A stretch of DNA of 64,000 nt from Lineus longissimus (lineage: Eukaryota; Nemertea; Pilidiophora; Heteronemertea; Lineidae), in contig NC_088323.1 in NCBI RefSeq assembly GCF_910592395.1, positions 250,001-314,000 of the forward strand, read 5' to 3'. A model generated the notes under the pieces. The model was not told the origin of the DNA. It made no database searches and saw only the letters and a program-made list of their open reading frames with translations. Made by a program: the position numbers and the translations under genes. Below, piece after piece: positions 25,001 through 37,000 of the stretch; within the stretch, counting starts at the first letter, position 1, and each line of letters opens with the position of its first letter.

Positions 25001-28000
25001 AGTTAACTCGTGACAAGTGAACACGACAAGTGACAACGTGAACCCCATATAAGTCCGACTTAATCAGTCACAATTGAAGTATCGCTACTACATCCTTTGG
25101 CAATACAGTAATCATTCACCAGCGAATGTCTGATTCAGCTGGGATCATCTTGAATAGGAGTTCCGCATGCTACTGCTATCAAGCATAAAGTGCAGAGCAG
25201 ATGTTCGCGTTGGCGTTTCGGGGTTTGTGAAAGAAACCTCCTCGAACTTCTAATCCATCACCAACAAAAAAAATTTTCCATGGCAGATTGATCTTCTGGA
25301 GCCCATTGAAATCTACTTCATCATCACGAAAGGCCGGCCCAATGCTCCCCACCAGTGGGTGACCAAATACCAGATCTCCTCCAGTGATGACAACTGCGAG
25401 AATCATCAGTTCCTGATGGCTGCTGATAGGAAACCACTGGTCGGTAGTTTCTGAAATAGGGCCTGGTTGTTCGAAAAGGTCGGACTCAGTTTAACTAATG
25501 AAGGGCACAACATGGTGACCAGACTGTGACAACCAAGACGGAAAGGCCACGTTTGCACCTCTCACATGGAATGAAGTCCTACCTTATGCACATATTTTCA
25601 CATTGCCTTGGCGTACATGGCTTTAATCAGTTGCTCGTAGTTTCAAATCACTTGGAACTCTGTACCGACTATCAATTTCAAATATTATTTTCACTTTATA
25701 GGTATTTGAAGGCAACAGTGACACAAACACCCCAGTAAGGCACACCCTTGCAGTCCCAATCAAGACCCGCTGTCTGAGGCTTCATCCGATCAAGGCATTC
25801 GGCGCCTTCAGTTTGAGATTCGATGTTCTAACTTGTCACCCGAAAGGTTAGTTGTTACATAAGTCACTTCAGAAATCAATTGTTGACAGGATGTAGACAA
25901 TACACCTGAAGATGTAGAGTCATCTTACTGGTCGAATTGTCGTCAGTATTTTTGTCTTCCATGAGATCCACCTCTCTGTCTTTTGTTACCAATTGATGTT
26001 TTGAACTTTGCACCCTTCATAACGAATAATTTTCTTCGTCCAAATATACGAGTAAACACTATTTTAATCTCTCCACAGTGACAACAACGCCCAAACCGAC
26101 ACCACCATTGAAAACAACGACAACACAAGGTATGTGATGTCAAGGTCGTTTCATTATCTTCTTCATATACATTCTATCCTGGGACATTTCAAACTTCTAC
26201 ACCTTGACTAATTGATGGCCAATTTACACCATGGATCGACACTTTCTCCTTCTTATTCCTTACATTCGTTGATTTTGTTGATTTCAGCTACAACAACCAC
26301 GACAGCTCTCGTCACACCCTATCCACCCAAATGTATCGTGACTGGCTGGACGACATGGATGAACACAGCCTCAAAAACAGATGGCGACTACGAGACCATC
26401 AGCAACCTGAGATTCCACTATCAGTTCTGTGAATTCCCCACAACAATAGAATGCAGAGTGAAAGACACGAAAACATCCTACATTGAGGCTGATCAGAGGG
26501 GAGTGACTTGTGATGTCAATAGGGGCTTGGTGTGCGAGGATGCCCTGCAGAATCGTACCACCTGTTTGGATTATGAAGTCAGACTGTGGTGTCAGTGTGA
26601 GCCGACAACAACTACCACACCAACGACAACAACTACCTCGCCAACTACCACAACTACGCCAACTACCACAACCACGCCAACTACCACAACTACACCAACT
26701 ACCACAACTACACCAACTACCACAACCTCGCCAACTACCACAACCTCGCCAACTACCACAACCACGCCAACTACCACAACCACGCCAACTACCACCACCA
26801 CGCCAACTACCACTACCACGCCAACTACAACCACCACGCCAACTACAACTACCACGCCAACTACAACTACCACGCCAACTACAACTACCACGCCAACTAC
26901 TACCACAACTACAGCACCGACTACCACAACTCCACTTGTACCAAAGTGCGACATCTGGACACCAAGGTTTAACAACATCAAGCGTTCGATTTCTTCTGGC
27001 GATTTTGAATACAGGGACTGGACGCAGTTGCAGTCATATTGTTCCGGATTTATATCCAAGATTCAATGTCAAACAATAGTTAACGGTCGCCTGCTTAACT
27101 ATGATGAAACTGACCAGAACGTCACATGTACTTTAAAGGATGGCTTGAGATGTTACAACGACCAGAATTATGATACTCCTAATATTCACGGCTGCTACGA
27201 TTACTTCATCCGTTATTATTGTCAATGTCCAACCACTGCGGCGCCCACGACAACAACTACAACAGCTCCAACAACAACAACAACAACTCCGTCAACAACA
27301 ACAACTACTACAACTCCGTCAACAACAACTACTACAACACCGTCAACAACAACAACAACATCAACAACTCCGTCGACGACATTAACAACTACGACTACAA
27401 CTCCTTCAACAACAACCACAACTCCTGGGCCTACCATTCCACGTGAGTAGAGAAAGGTGTTTACTTGGCATTTCAGAGCCGGTTATAAGTAGATTGTTAT
27501 GGATCTTAGTCTCTGAAGTTTCTCGGGATCACTGCGTGGAGATGGACCTTAAAAGTGTACGAAAATAAATAATGTACTGTAATGAGAGAAAGAAAACCCA
27601 AGTTATATATGCTAAAGCAGCCGGCGAATGTGAAATCAGAGTCTTTCTATAGAAAGACTCTGGTGAAATGAAGCTAGTACCACATTTGTAAACTCATGTT
27701 GGCCGAGTACCTTGAAGGCGAAATAACTTATTTTGTGTTTGCATCGTTGGGCATATTTAGGTTCAGATAACTGACAATCGTTTTGCCTTTTCCACACAGC
27801 TTGTGATGAGATTATTGGTGTAAGTAACCCAGCGATGGTCCCGGACAGTCAGTTCACCGCCTCCTCCTCACGCGACGACCAGCACAAGCCATTCATGGGT
27901 CGACTCTTCGCTTCGAATTCATGGATTCCGAGGTAGGCCTACATTGTCATCATCATATCATCATCTGTGGCTTCCTTAATCTTGACGATCTTTGCATGCA

Positions 28001-31000
28001 CCTCTACGAGGAACAAAGAGAGCCATGGTAATTGAGGAAGCAAATGTTTAGAGGCTAGGGGAGTGCGACACCTGGACAGTGTTTTTGATTGTCCTGAATA
28101 TGCCGAACGTAAACGTTATGTTCGGCGATTTTCCTAAGCAATATTGGGTCTAGTTCCAGTTGATTATCCATCAGAAATGTCGAATCTGCATCATGGCGTG
28201 GTGTTTTTGGACTTCGCTTTGGTCAAACTCTGCTTTCGGAAATGAGCGAATGAGATGGCGAGATATTCAAACTGAGCTTTTCGATTTTTGAAAGGTTTAC
28301 ACAAGAGGAAGAATGGATCAAGGTGGATCTTGGCGCGCGCACCTTGCTCTCCGGCATCATCACCCAGGGCAACACGGAGAGGAACACATGGGTGAAGAAG
28401 TACTACGTCTCCTATGGCCAAAGCTCTAGCTTCATGCAGAGGTACAAGGAGAATGGCCTGCCTGTCCTATTCACTGCAAACACTGATGCTGACACGCCAG
28501 TCAAAGTGTTCTTCTCACGGAATATCACTGCAAGGTATGTTCTGATTCACTTTCAAAAGACATTCACCACTTTCACGGGCCTTCCACCATGTGATGGGGA
28601 CATTGCAGGTCACTGCGTCGGTGACGCTGGATTGTTGTCTTTTGATTGGTCAATGCGGAACTTGTCTGGCCATGTTTAGAACGACCGATCAGCCAAATGC
28701 CCTCAGATATGATAGACTACATGCAGGCCGCAGTGGCGCTACCGTATTCACCTACATAGCAATGGCCATTGCGACCATAGTTTGAAATCGAATGCCTCCT
28801 CATCAGACAGTTCCTCAATACATGTATGGTTTTAATACTAGCAAAGCGGGAAATTGTTTTGCATCTTTAAACTCGAAAAATAGCTGCGTGCTCCTATAAT
28901 CATCACAGGGTGTTATGTTCATCGCCTCATTATGTATCTTATGAATTCACTTTGCCGATATTGTAAAAGGGGCATATTTTAAAGGCCACTGTAAAATGGT
29001 ACAGATGGCACAAGAGACGCAATTCTGTCAAGCTTGTACGTGAAAGGAAATACTGAAAAATATGTATTGACAACAACGGCCTCATGGCATAGTGGGTAAG
29101 ACGGCAAGGATCAAGTGGCGAGGGTCCCGAGTTCGAACCCGTTCGAGGGAAATTTTTTCATTTTTTCTTTCCACGAGAGCGTCTCTGTGACCTGCTGTCT
29201 CATCAATGAACTTGTTGTTTGTGCAGTCAAGTGAGACCAGTCGCTGGGAGTCTATCATGTTTCAAGTGCAGTTGGTCGTTTGGTGGTCGGGCGTGTTTTC
29301 TAACTTTGCCGTTAGGGTTTTTATGCATGCATGTCAGCTTTAAAGATCAATAAGAATATGAACAATGTACTAGCCAATTGGCGGTTCCTCTCAACCACAA
29401 ATGAAAGGAACCGCTGTAGTGAATTTGTAAAGAATGTGGATTCAAACATTTTTTGCTTTAACACCATTGAAGTGAACAAACAGTTTGGTATTCTAATATT
29501 CTAATGTTCGTCATGGTTTTAGGTTTATCAAGATCCAGCCTATTGAGTGGCACAACAACATCGGATTGCGATTTGATCTTCTGGGCTGTGCTCCACTTAC
29601 CACTCCAGCTCCCACAACCACCACGACCACCACCACCACCACCACACCAACAACTACCCCTTGCATCAAGTGGACCCAATGGCTGAGTTCGGCGACCCCA
29701 GACGCCAGCGGAGAGCTAGAGTTCTTAGACTTGGCAAGACTTCACCACGACTTCTGTCCAAATGATGCAATAATTGATCTCGAATGCAGACGGACGGATG
29801 GTTTGCCGGAAGAAGCGTCTAGCCTCTGTGACAAGGCGATTGGAGAATCTGGTGGTTACATCTGCTTGAATGAGAACCAAAGGCCAAATGTGACCTGCTC
29901 GGATCATGAGATCAGAATTGGCTGTCCGTGTGTGTCCACAACTCCGGCAAGAACAACAACGACAGCTCCGTCAACAACAACGACTACAACTCCGCCGTCA
30001 ACAACAACTACTACCACAGCTCCGACAACAACAACTACGACAACTCCATCAACAACAACTACTACTACAGCCCCGTCAACAACTACTACTACAGCCCCGT
30101 CAACAACTACTACGACAACTCCGTCAACAACTACTACGACAGCTCCGTCAACAACAACAACAACGACAACTCCGTCAACAACAACTACTACGACAACTCC
30201 GTCAACAACTACTACTACTACAGCCCCGTCAACAACTACTACGACAACTCCGTCAACAACTACTACGACAACTCCGTCAACAACAACAACAACGACAACT
30301 CCGTCAACAACAACTACTACGACAACTCCGTCAACAACAACTACTCCTAAAGCTCCGTCAACAACTACCACAACGACTGCTACTACTACTACTACAGGTA
30401 TACAATATCTTTAACTTTAAACAGTGGTGACGTTGATCTGTGCATTACTTTTATTCAGAACTTTTAAATTCACTTTGATTTCCTGTGTTCTTAGTCAAAC
30501 TGTTGTTATTTCATTTCAGGCTAACAAAAAGTGCAAAAGAAGTGCAAAACTAGAGTAACCCCAGCTATCGCCATTAAAGACATATTCCAGTTCTCGCAAC
30601 AACTAATTAACAACGTACAACTAAAACGTATACAACTTCACAACACATACCACAATGCCACACGTGATCAATATCATATCCATAACATCAAGACTCATTT
30701 CAGATTACTTACATTTGTTACTGGTTCGTCTGGTGAAGGGTATTACTAAACTTTTAAGCGGTTTTAGAAGGGAAAGGTGATCTGCATGTGGGGTGTGTGG
30801 TGTGGGCTTTGACACTTGTGTGTCCATACAATTTGTTTATGAATAAATATTCATATCCTATGTGCCTATCACATGCGATAAAGACATCAGCAGCTCACTG
30901 ATGACCTAACCACACCTCATTACATTAACACTAGACTATTGTATGATATCTCTGTTCTTTCTTGTTCCAGCTCCACCAGCTCCACCAAATACAACCACCA

Positions 31001-34000
31001 CTCGTAAGTACTCAACAAATTGATATTGGCCCTTTATCTTTTAGCAACTGGTTTTTTTTACATAGTAAGCTGTCAAAATTATAAGTAACACTTGAAAATA
31101 CGTTGACCATATCATTTTGAGATCAGAAAACAAAGCTTGGTAGAATGCGTTTGTTAGTAATAAACTGAACAGCTAGTGCAAAACGTTCTTGCGATTTGAG
31201 TTTTCTTATCAAAACATTGTTTCATTTTGTGATTGTTTCTAGGGGTGTGTCCTCCTGGCGAAACTTGGTCCAACTGTGCTTACAAGTGTAGTGACCTCTG
31301 CAACTATCAGAGGGGCAAGCTGGAGAATATAGGTCTGTGTGAGAAGAACACGGACACGTGTATCCAGGGCTGCACGAAGGAGAAGTGTCCCCCTGGCGAG
31401 TTGTACATTAACGACAAGGGAGACTGTGTCAAGAGGGAGGCGTGTAATTGTATTGATGCGAACGGCAATGAGAAGGTGGTAAGTTGGAAGATGGTTCGGT
31501 CACAGTATTATTTGTGATGACCCACTGTCATGATTTTGTAAATAAAACGCTTGGTCCTTCCGATATGTCTTACTTCCTTCACAATATACTAGTCGTCTCT
31601 TTGAATATTCTAGAAAGTCTCTCCAAAAAATGCACGAGATGGGTGAATGAGTTTACTCTGTGTTTTCATGCAATCCATAATGGCACTGAAACTGTCACTT
31701 GTTCTTCCGTCTTACTACAGGCCTAAGTGTTCCTCTCCATTCATCCTGCTTCTATGTGTCAAAAGGGCTCTTTGTTTCCTGGTTCGATTTGCCCCATTTG
31801 TAGGGGAGGAGAGGCAGGTAATGGTCAAGGTGCCCAAGAGGTACCGGGAATCAAAATACGCCATACCATCCGACAAACTGGGACGACTAGAACCCGGGAC
31901 CTATAGAACCCACATCGGAACGTACTTTGCCCAGCTACAGAGACTCCGAGTCCTTTCCAGTGATTTTCTGATGTTCATTACCTGTATTATATTTCAGACC
32001 GGCGAAGCATGGGCCAAAGGGCCTTGCACATCCTGCTACTGCTTCAACAGCACCGTGTCATGCTACACCGACGTTGATTGCACCAGCACGACACCGGTAC
32101 CAGTGAAGGTCCAGCCGAACTGTACATGGACTGACTGGATGAACGTGGATGATCCCAACGACCCCGGTAGCATTGGTAAGTAGTAATGACATCTCCAAAT
32201 TAGAGGCCTGACCGGTCGAATATGATCAAGAAGACCGAAACCGAACACTTCGGAATGTTCGTGTGAGCATTTGGATCGTCTACTCAATATAGCCATTACC
32301 CCAACTGCACAACCGCAAGCGAGGCAAATCTCTGCAGGCAACGTATGGTACAAGACCGAAGTACGAATCCAATAACCACAGCTGGTCAATTCTTGCTTTA
32401 TGAGCGAGTATTGTCTTACTCAGCCTTGGCGTTTATCCTGCAGCGAATTTCCAAATCCGTCATCAAGCACCAATACCATATAGGGAAAAAGGCTACAGCA
32501 AAAACTATCCATTGAAAAGATCTGTTTAATCGTATGTTTCAGGTGATCTTGAGACCCTCGACAAACTCCGTAAGACGAACGTGTTCTGCGACAACCCCAC
32601 GGAGATCAAGTGTGCAGAGGCGACGACTTCTACCAACTACGCCCTCCTCGGCCAGGTTGATACGTGCAGAGTTGACAAGGGCTTCATCTGTTACAATTCG
32701 GACAACCCTGCAACAGGTTGCAACGACTACAAGGTCAAGTTCTACTGCCCTTGTGGAAGTAAGTGTGTTTTAATTAAGTTGGTGTTTCTCAAAGCATATG
32801 TGGTTTGAACTAAGCCCCTACCTCTTGTTTTGACAAATTTGATGCGCCCAAGCCAACATCACCGGGTCAGTGTTCAGAAGAGAACCATTATGGCAAGTCT
32901 GACTGACTTTATAGGTGGGTTCACCTGTCATGCTGTCCGCTCAGAGACACCCAATCATAATGCTGACACTATTGCAGGAACTAAATCGATACAAGTACCT
33001 TCTTTTCGTTGCTACGTTTGGAGACTTCACCTTGCAAACATCAACAACCTTCGAGCGTTTTTGCAAGTCATGACTGTATCATGGACTGTTGGTAGAGTTC
33101 TGGCAAAAAAAGTCATCAGTGCAAAGCATATAATGCTTGAGGTCAATCCGGATACGTCTAATAGGAGACCCCTGCTGAAACTTCTTGTTACCTTGACTCA
33201 CATTTGGAATACCTAATTTCTCAAGAACCCACTCAATCAAATCAATGCTGTCTTTATTTAGCTACGGTTAAACCAAATGAACCAGACCGCAATACGACAA
33301 CTCCGAAAACGACCCAACCATCAACAACCACTGCTACAACATCTACAACAACGACAACAACAACCACAACTACAGGTATAGGGAGTCAAAATAGACAGGT
33401 TAAGAACTCGAACGATAAACGACAATGACATCATGTCATTTATCATTAGTGTTTTTAGCCTCTCTTCAAACACCTATACATACCGGCTACCTGCATATAT
33501 CCTCGCCACTCATAACCTGACCACCCAACCCAGTACATTATCGTCACCATTCAGTATCGTCAACACTCAGGTTATATATCCTCACCGTCCAGTACACCAA
33601 CACGTCTTTTATGTCATAAGAGTAGCGCTCCGGATGAAAAAGTAATATACGTTTCCATTTGAGGCGCTTAACCATCAATATGCTAATGTGGTACTCGATA
33701 TGTTAATGCATTGCTCTATGACACCAATACCTGCAACACCTCTTCTTTGTATCATGCCGAACTCCGTCAGAAATATTCACCACATGTGGCAATAGACCTC
33801 GCGGGCCCTCGCCACCTCCACCGTACCCCTCACCACCCATTCATCCCCAACCTCGCACGGAAATTATTGATAACCTTTCAATTCATACCAGTATCGTCCT
33901 GTCTTGAATGTATATTTAGCAGTCGATGTATTCATAATGTCAGCATGTTATGCACTGTGTCTACCCAGTTAAGTCGGATGGGAGGGAAATGTACGAATGG

Positions 34001-37000
34001 CCTATTTTCATGCAATAGGCCAATGTGTAACAGATGCCGCTCAGCCATCTTAATAGCGTCGACTGAATCTTGTAAGCAAAACAACGTGTTCAGAAGTTTT
34101 CTTACCAAGACTGAGATAGGTTATAGTTTTGAATGAGTGTCTTTTGCAAAGAAGAGCAATTGCCCGTTTTATATATCGAAAACATTTACCAAGTTTCACA
34201 AGATAATCAAGTCATATGCTTTTCTGCAGCGTCAACCAGCACGACACTTCCACCATTGGTGGCGTGCCCCCACGTCAACAACACGGACAAGTGCCCGGCG
34301 TTCTGCCCTCCGAGGCAGCTCTGTAACGGCGTCAAGTGCGTGTACCCAAGCCAATGCCCTTGCTACATTGATGGCAAGATCAAGTACCCTGGCGATATGA
34401 CTGAGACGGACGACTGTAAAATCTGCTCGTGCTTCAACCGGACTGAGCATTGTTACCCGAAGTCCTGCCCGACGTGTAGGACGGTGAGTTGAAAGCGGCT
34501 CTTATTATTACCGGTAGATACATAGAGCATTGTCGGACATTATATGAATGGTGTCCCGATTGAAGATCATAGAGAATGCGGCCAAACTGTTGGGGGGGGG
34601 GGGGGGACTGGGATCGGACCAAGCTCCAGACAGTGACGTTATCATCGTACCTAGCATTTCGTCCTTGCCCCAGTAGCGGATACCACCAGGCATGTGATGT
34701 CTATGGACTTGAAAGAGATATCTGCACATCGAAGTTAAGCCTTTATTACATGTGATATTGTGTGTCATTACATGTCTAATGTGTGTTGACCTTTTCATTC
34801 GAAAGGGTACGAAAGAAGTCCCGTTCACTCACGGGAATTGTGAATGCAAGTGTGAGGTAATCACAACAACCCGTCAACCTACCACGACAACACAATCAAC
34901 GACGACTACACCACCAGGTATGATAAATAATGTGGATTCCTTTCAACCAACAACTGTGGCGGGAATATGGTGCTTGAGGTAGCATCATTGTGGGAGAGTA
35001 TGTTACGAGTTGTGTATATGGTCCAAAAATTCAACTTATATCAAATTTCTTTTAAGTTTTCAATCAGTAACTTATATACCTAACTTCATAAACTAATGGT
35101 TCATATTCTACAAAATCAGCTTCTTAACAACTCTGTCTTCCCTTGGTTCCAGATCCATGCCTCAAGTACAACTGCACCATACCAGTGGTACCAGAACTCA
35201 AGCCTGGAGAGAGCGTGCATCTGGTGCCTATCCCCAACACTGAAAAATGCTGCCTTAAATACGAAGTCACATGTAACACGGTGAAGTGTCCAAAGTTTCA
35301 GCTGAACTGTACTTTGCCGAAGAGAGCAGAGAAACAGGGCCTTGGAGACTGTTGTCCACGATTAGAATGCGGTAAGGATAAGTACCCTTTACTTGCTGGT
35401 CTTGAAAGGTAATCTATACCTGGATGCTGCATCCCAGTAACATTTGACTCAGAAAGTTTCATAAAACGAATGCCATGTATTCCCCATATTCCCTAATGAG
35501 TGGTGATGCCATTCGAGCCTAATAGGGTAATTTCAAAACCTTTATCATTTAAACTCCTCAATCATCTAGTACATGTATATCTGAAAGGGTAATTTCGAAG
35601 GTTTTATCAGTCGAACTCATCAACCACCTAGTATCTGAAAGGGTAATTTCGAAGGTTTTATCAATCGAACTCATCAACCACCTAGTATCTGAAAGGGTAA
35701 TTTCGAAGGTTTTATCAATCGAACTCATCAACCACCTAGTATCCGAAAGGGTAATTTCGAAGGTTTTATCAATCGAACTCATCAACCACTTAGTATCTGA
35801 AAGGGTAATTTCGAAGGTTTTATCATTTGAATTCCTCCACCACCTACCTAGTATCCGAAAGGGTAATTTTGAAGATTTTATCAATAATTATCTTGTTCTT
35901 TTCAGTATGCCCACCTCCAACTGAGTGTGAAATTACCGTCCAACCAGCTTGCCCTCTGGTAAGCCAATCATCGCAGTTAACTTAAGTTTTATTGAACTAG
36001 TTACTTCATCTCAGCCTTTGAAGAATCTATTTGGTATCATCTTATGCCATTTAAACTAGTAAAGATGATTTTCAATAGTGCATATCCAGTGATTCAAATC
36101 GCAATCATTACCAATGCATTACCTTTCATTTTGTAGGGCTTCGAGAGTCACTCGTTCATGGACGAATGTGGATGTGTTCATTACAAGAACTGCAGTAAGT
36201 GAAACCAACACAAACCTTCTCGTTCACTGCCTCTGTGACTTTAGGGTTATCCCGTTAAGATCAGGCATTGGGTTATGAACACACCTGAAGAAATATATCA
36301 GGAAAGGTAACAATCTTTTAGCTTTTATGATCATGTTAACATCAAATGTAAGGTTGGCTTAATTATCATTTACGTACGCCATTGCATTCTCAATGGTTTG
36401 TGCATTCGCGTTTGGCACATATGGAAAGAAACCAACGGTAACATGATTTGAACTCTTTGCAGCGCGTGTGCCGGACATCTGTGTCTACACATCTAAGGTC
36501 GATGGAAAGGTCGTGACCTACAAGGTAAGAACAGTGGTTGAAGAAACAAAACAACACTTATAAGGTAGTGCCTTTTCAGCCACAACGAAACTAGCAGGAA
36601 ATAGTCCGGTTCCTGATTGTTTCCACTGGTTGAAACATGTGTGGATTTGTTTTGTAGTTATAGAAATCATTTAAAAAGTGTGAATTGATTGACAACAAAC
36701 TTACATCAAAAGTTGTATTTTTCAAGAGTAAAGATTGACACCCTACTTTCAAAAGGGATCTAAAACGAATGTTTTAAGATTGTGATGAACTTTCTGGTGT
36801 CATACAGCGGTTGTTCTTTACACATGACATAAAGCCATCAACGATCCTCTTGTTTTCAGCCCGACTCGAAATGGTCTGACGGGAAGTGTAGGACATGTGA
36901 ATGTAAAGAGGCTACAGCGAATTCAAACTACTTTGAGGCGGAGTGCGAGGTTCAGACCTGTCCTCCAATACCAGATGTAAGCACTCAAAATGGAAGCCAC

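Noticed and set aside
18767-30371. Val/Asp/Gly-rich repeat proteins on the minus strand
   Set aside because: They are antisense shadows of the Thr/Pro mucin tracts, since ACN codons read as NGT/Val in reverse.
34592-34606. Run of 15 G
   Set aside because: It is an intronic homopolymer, possibly with length error. There are no companion G-runs for a quadruplex claim.
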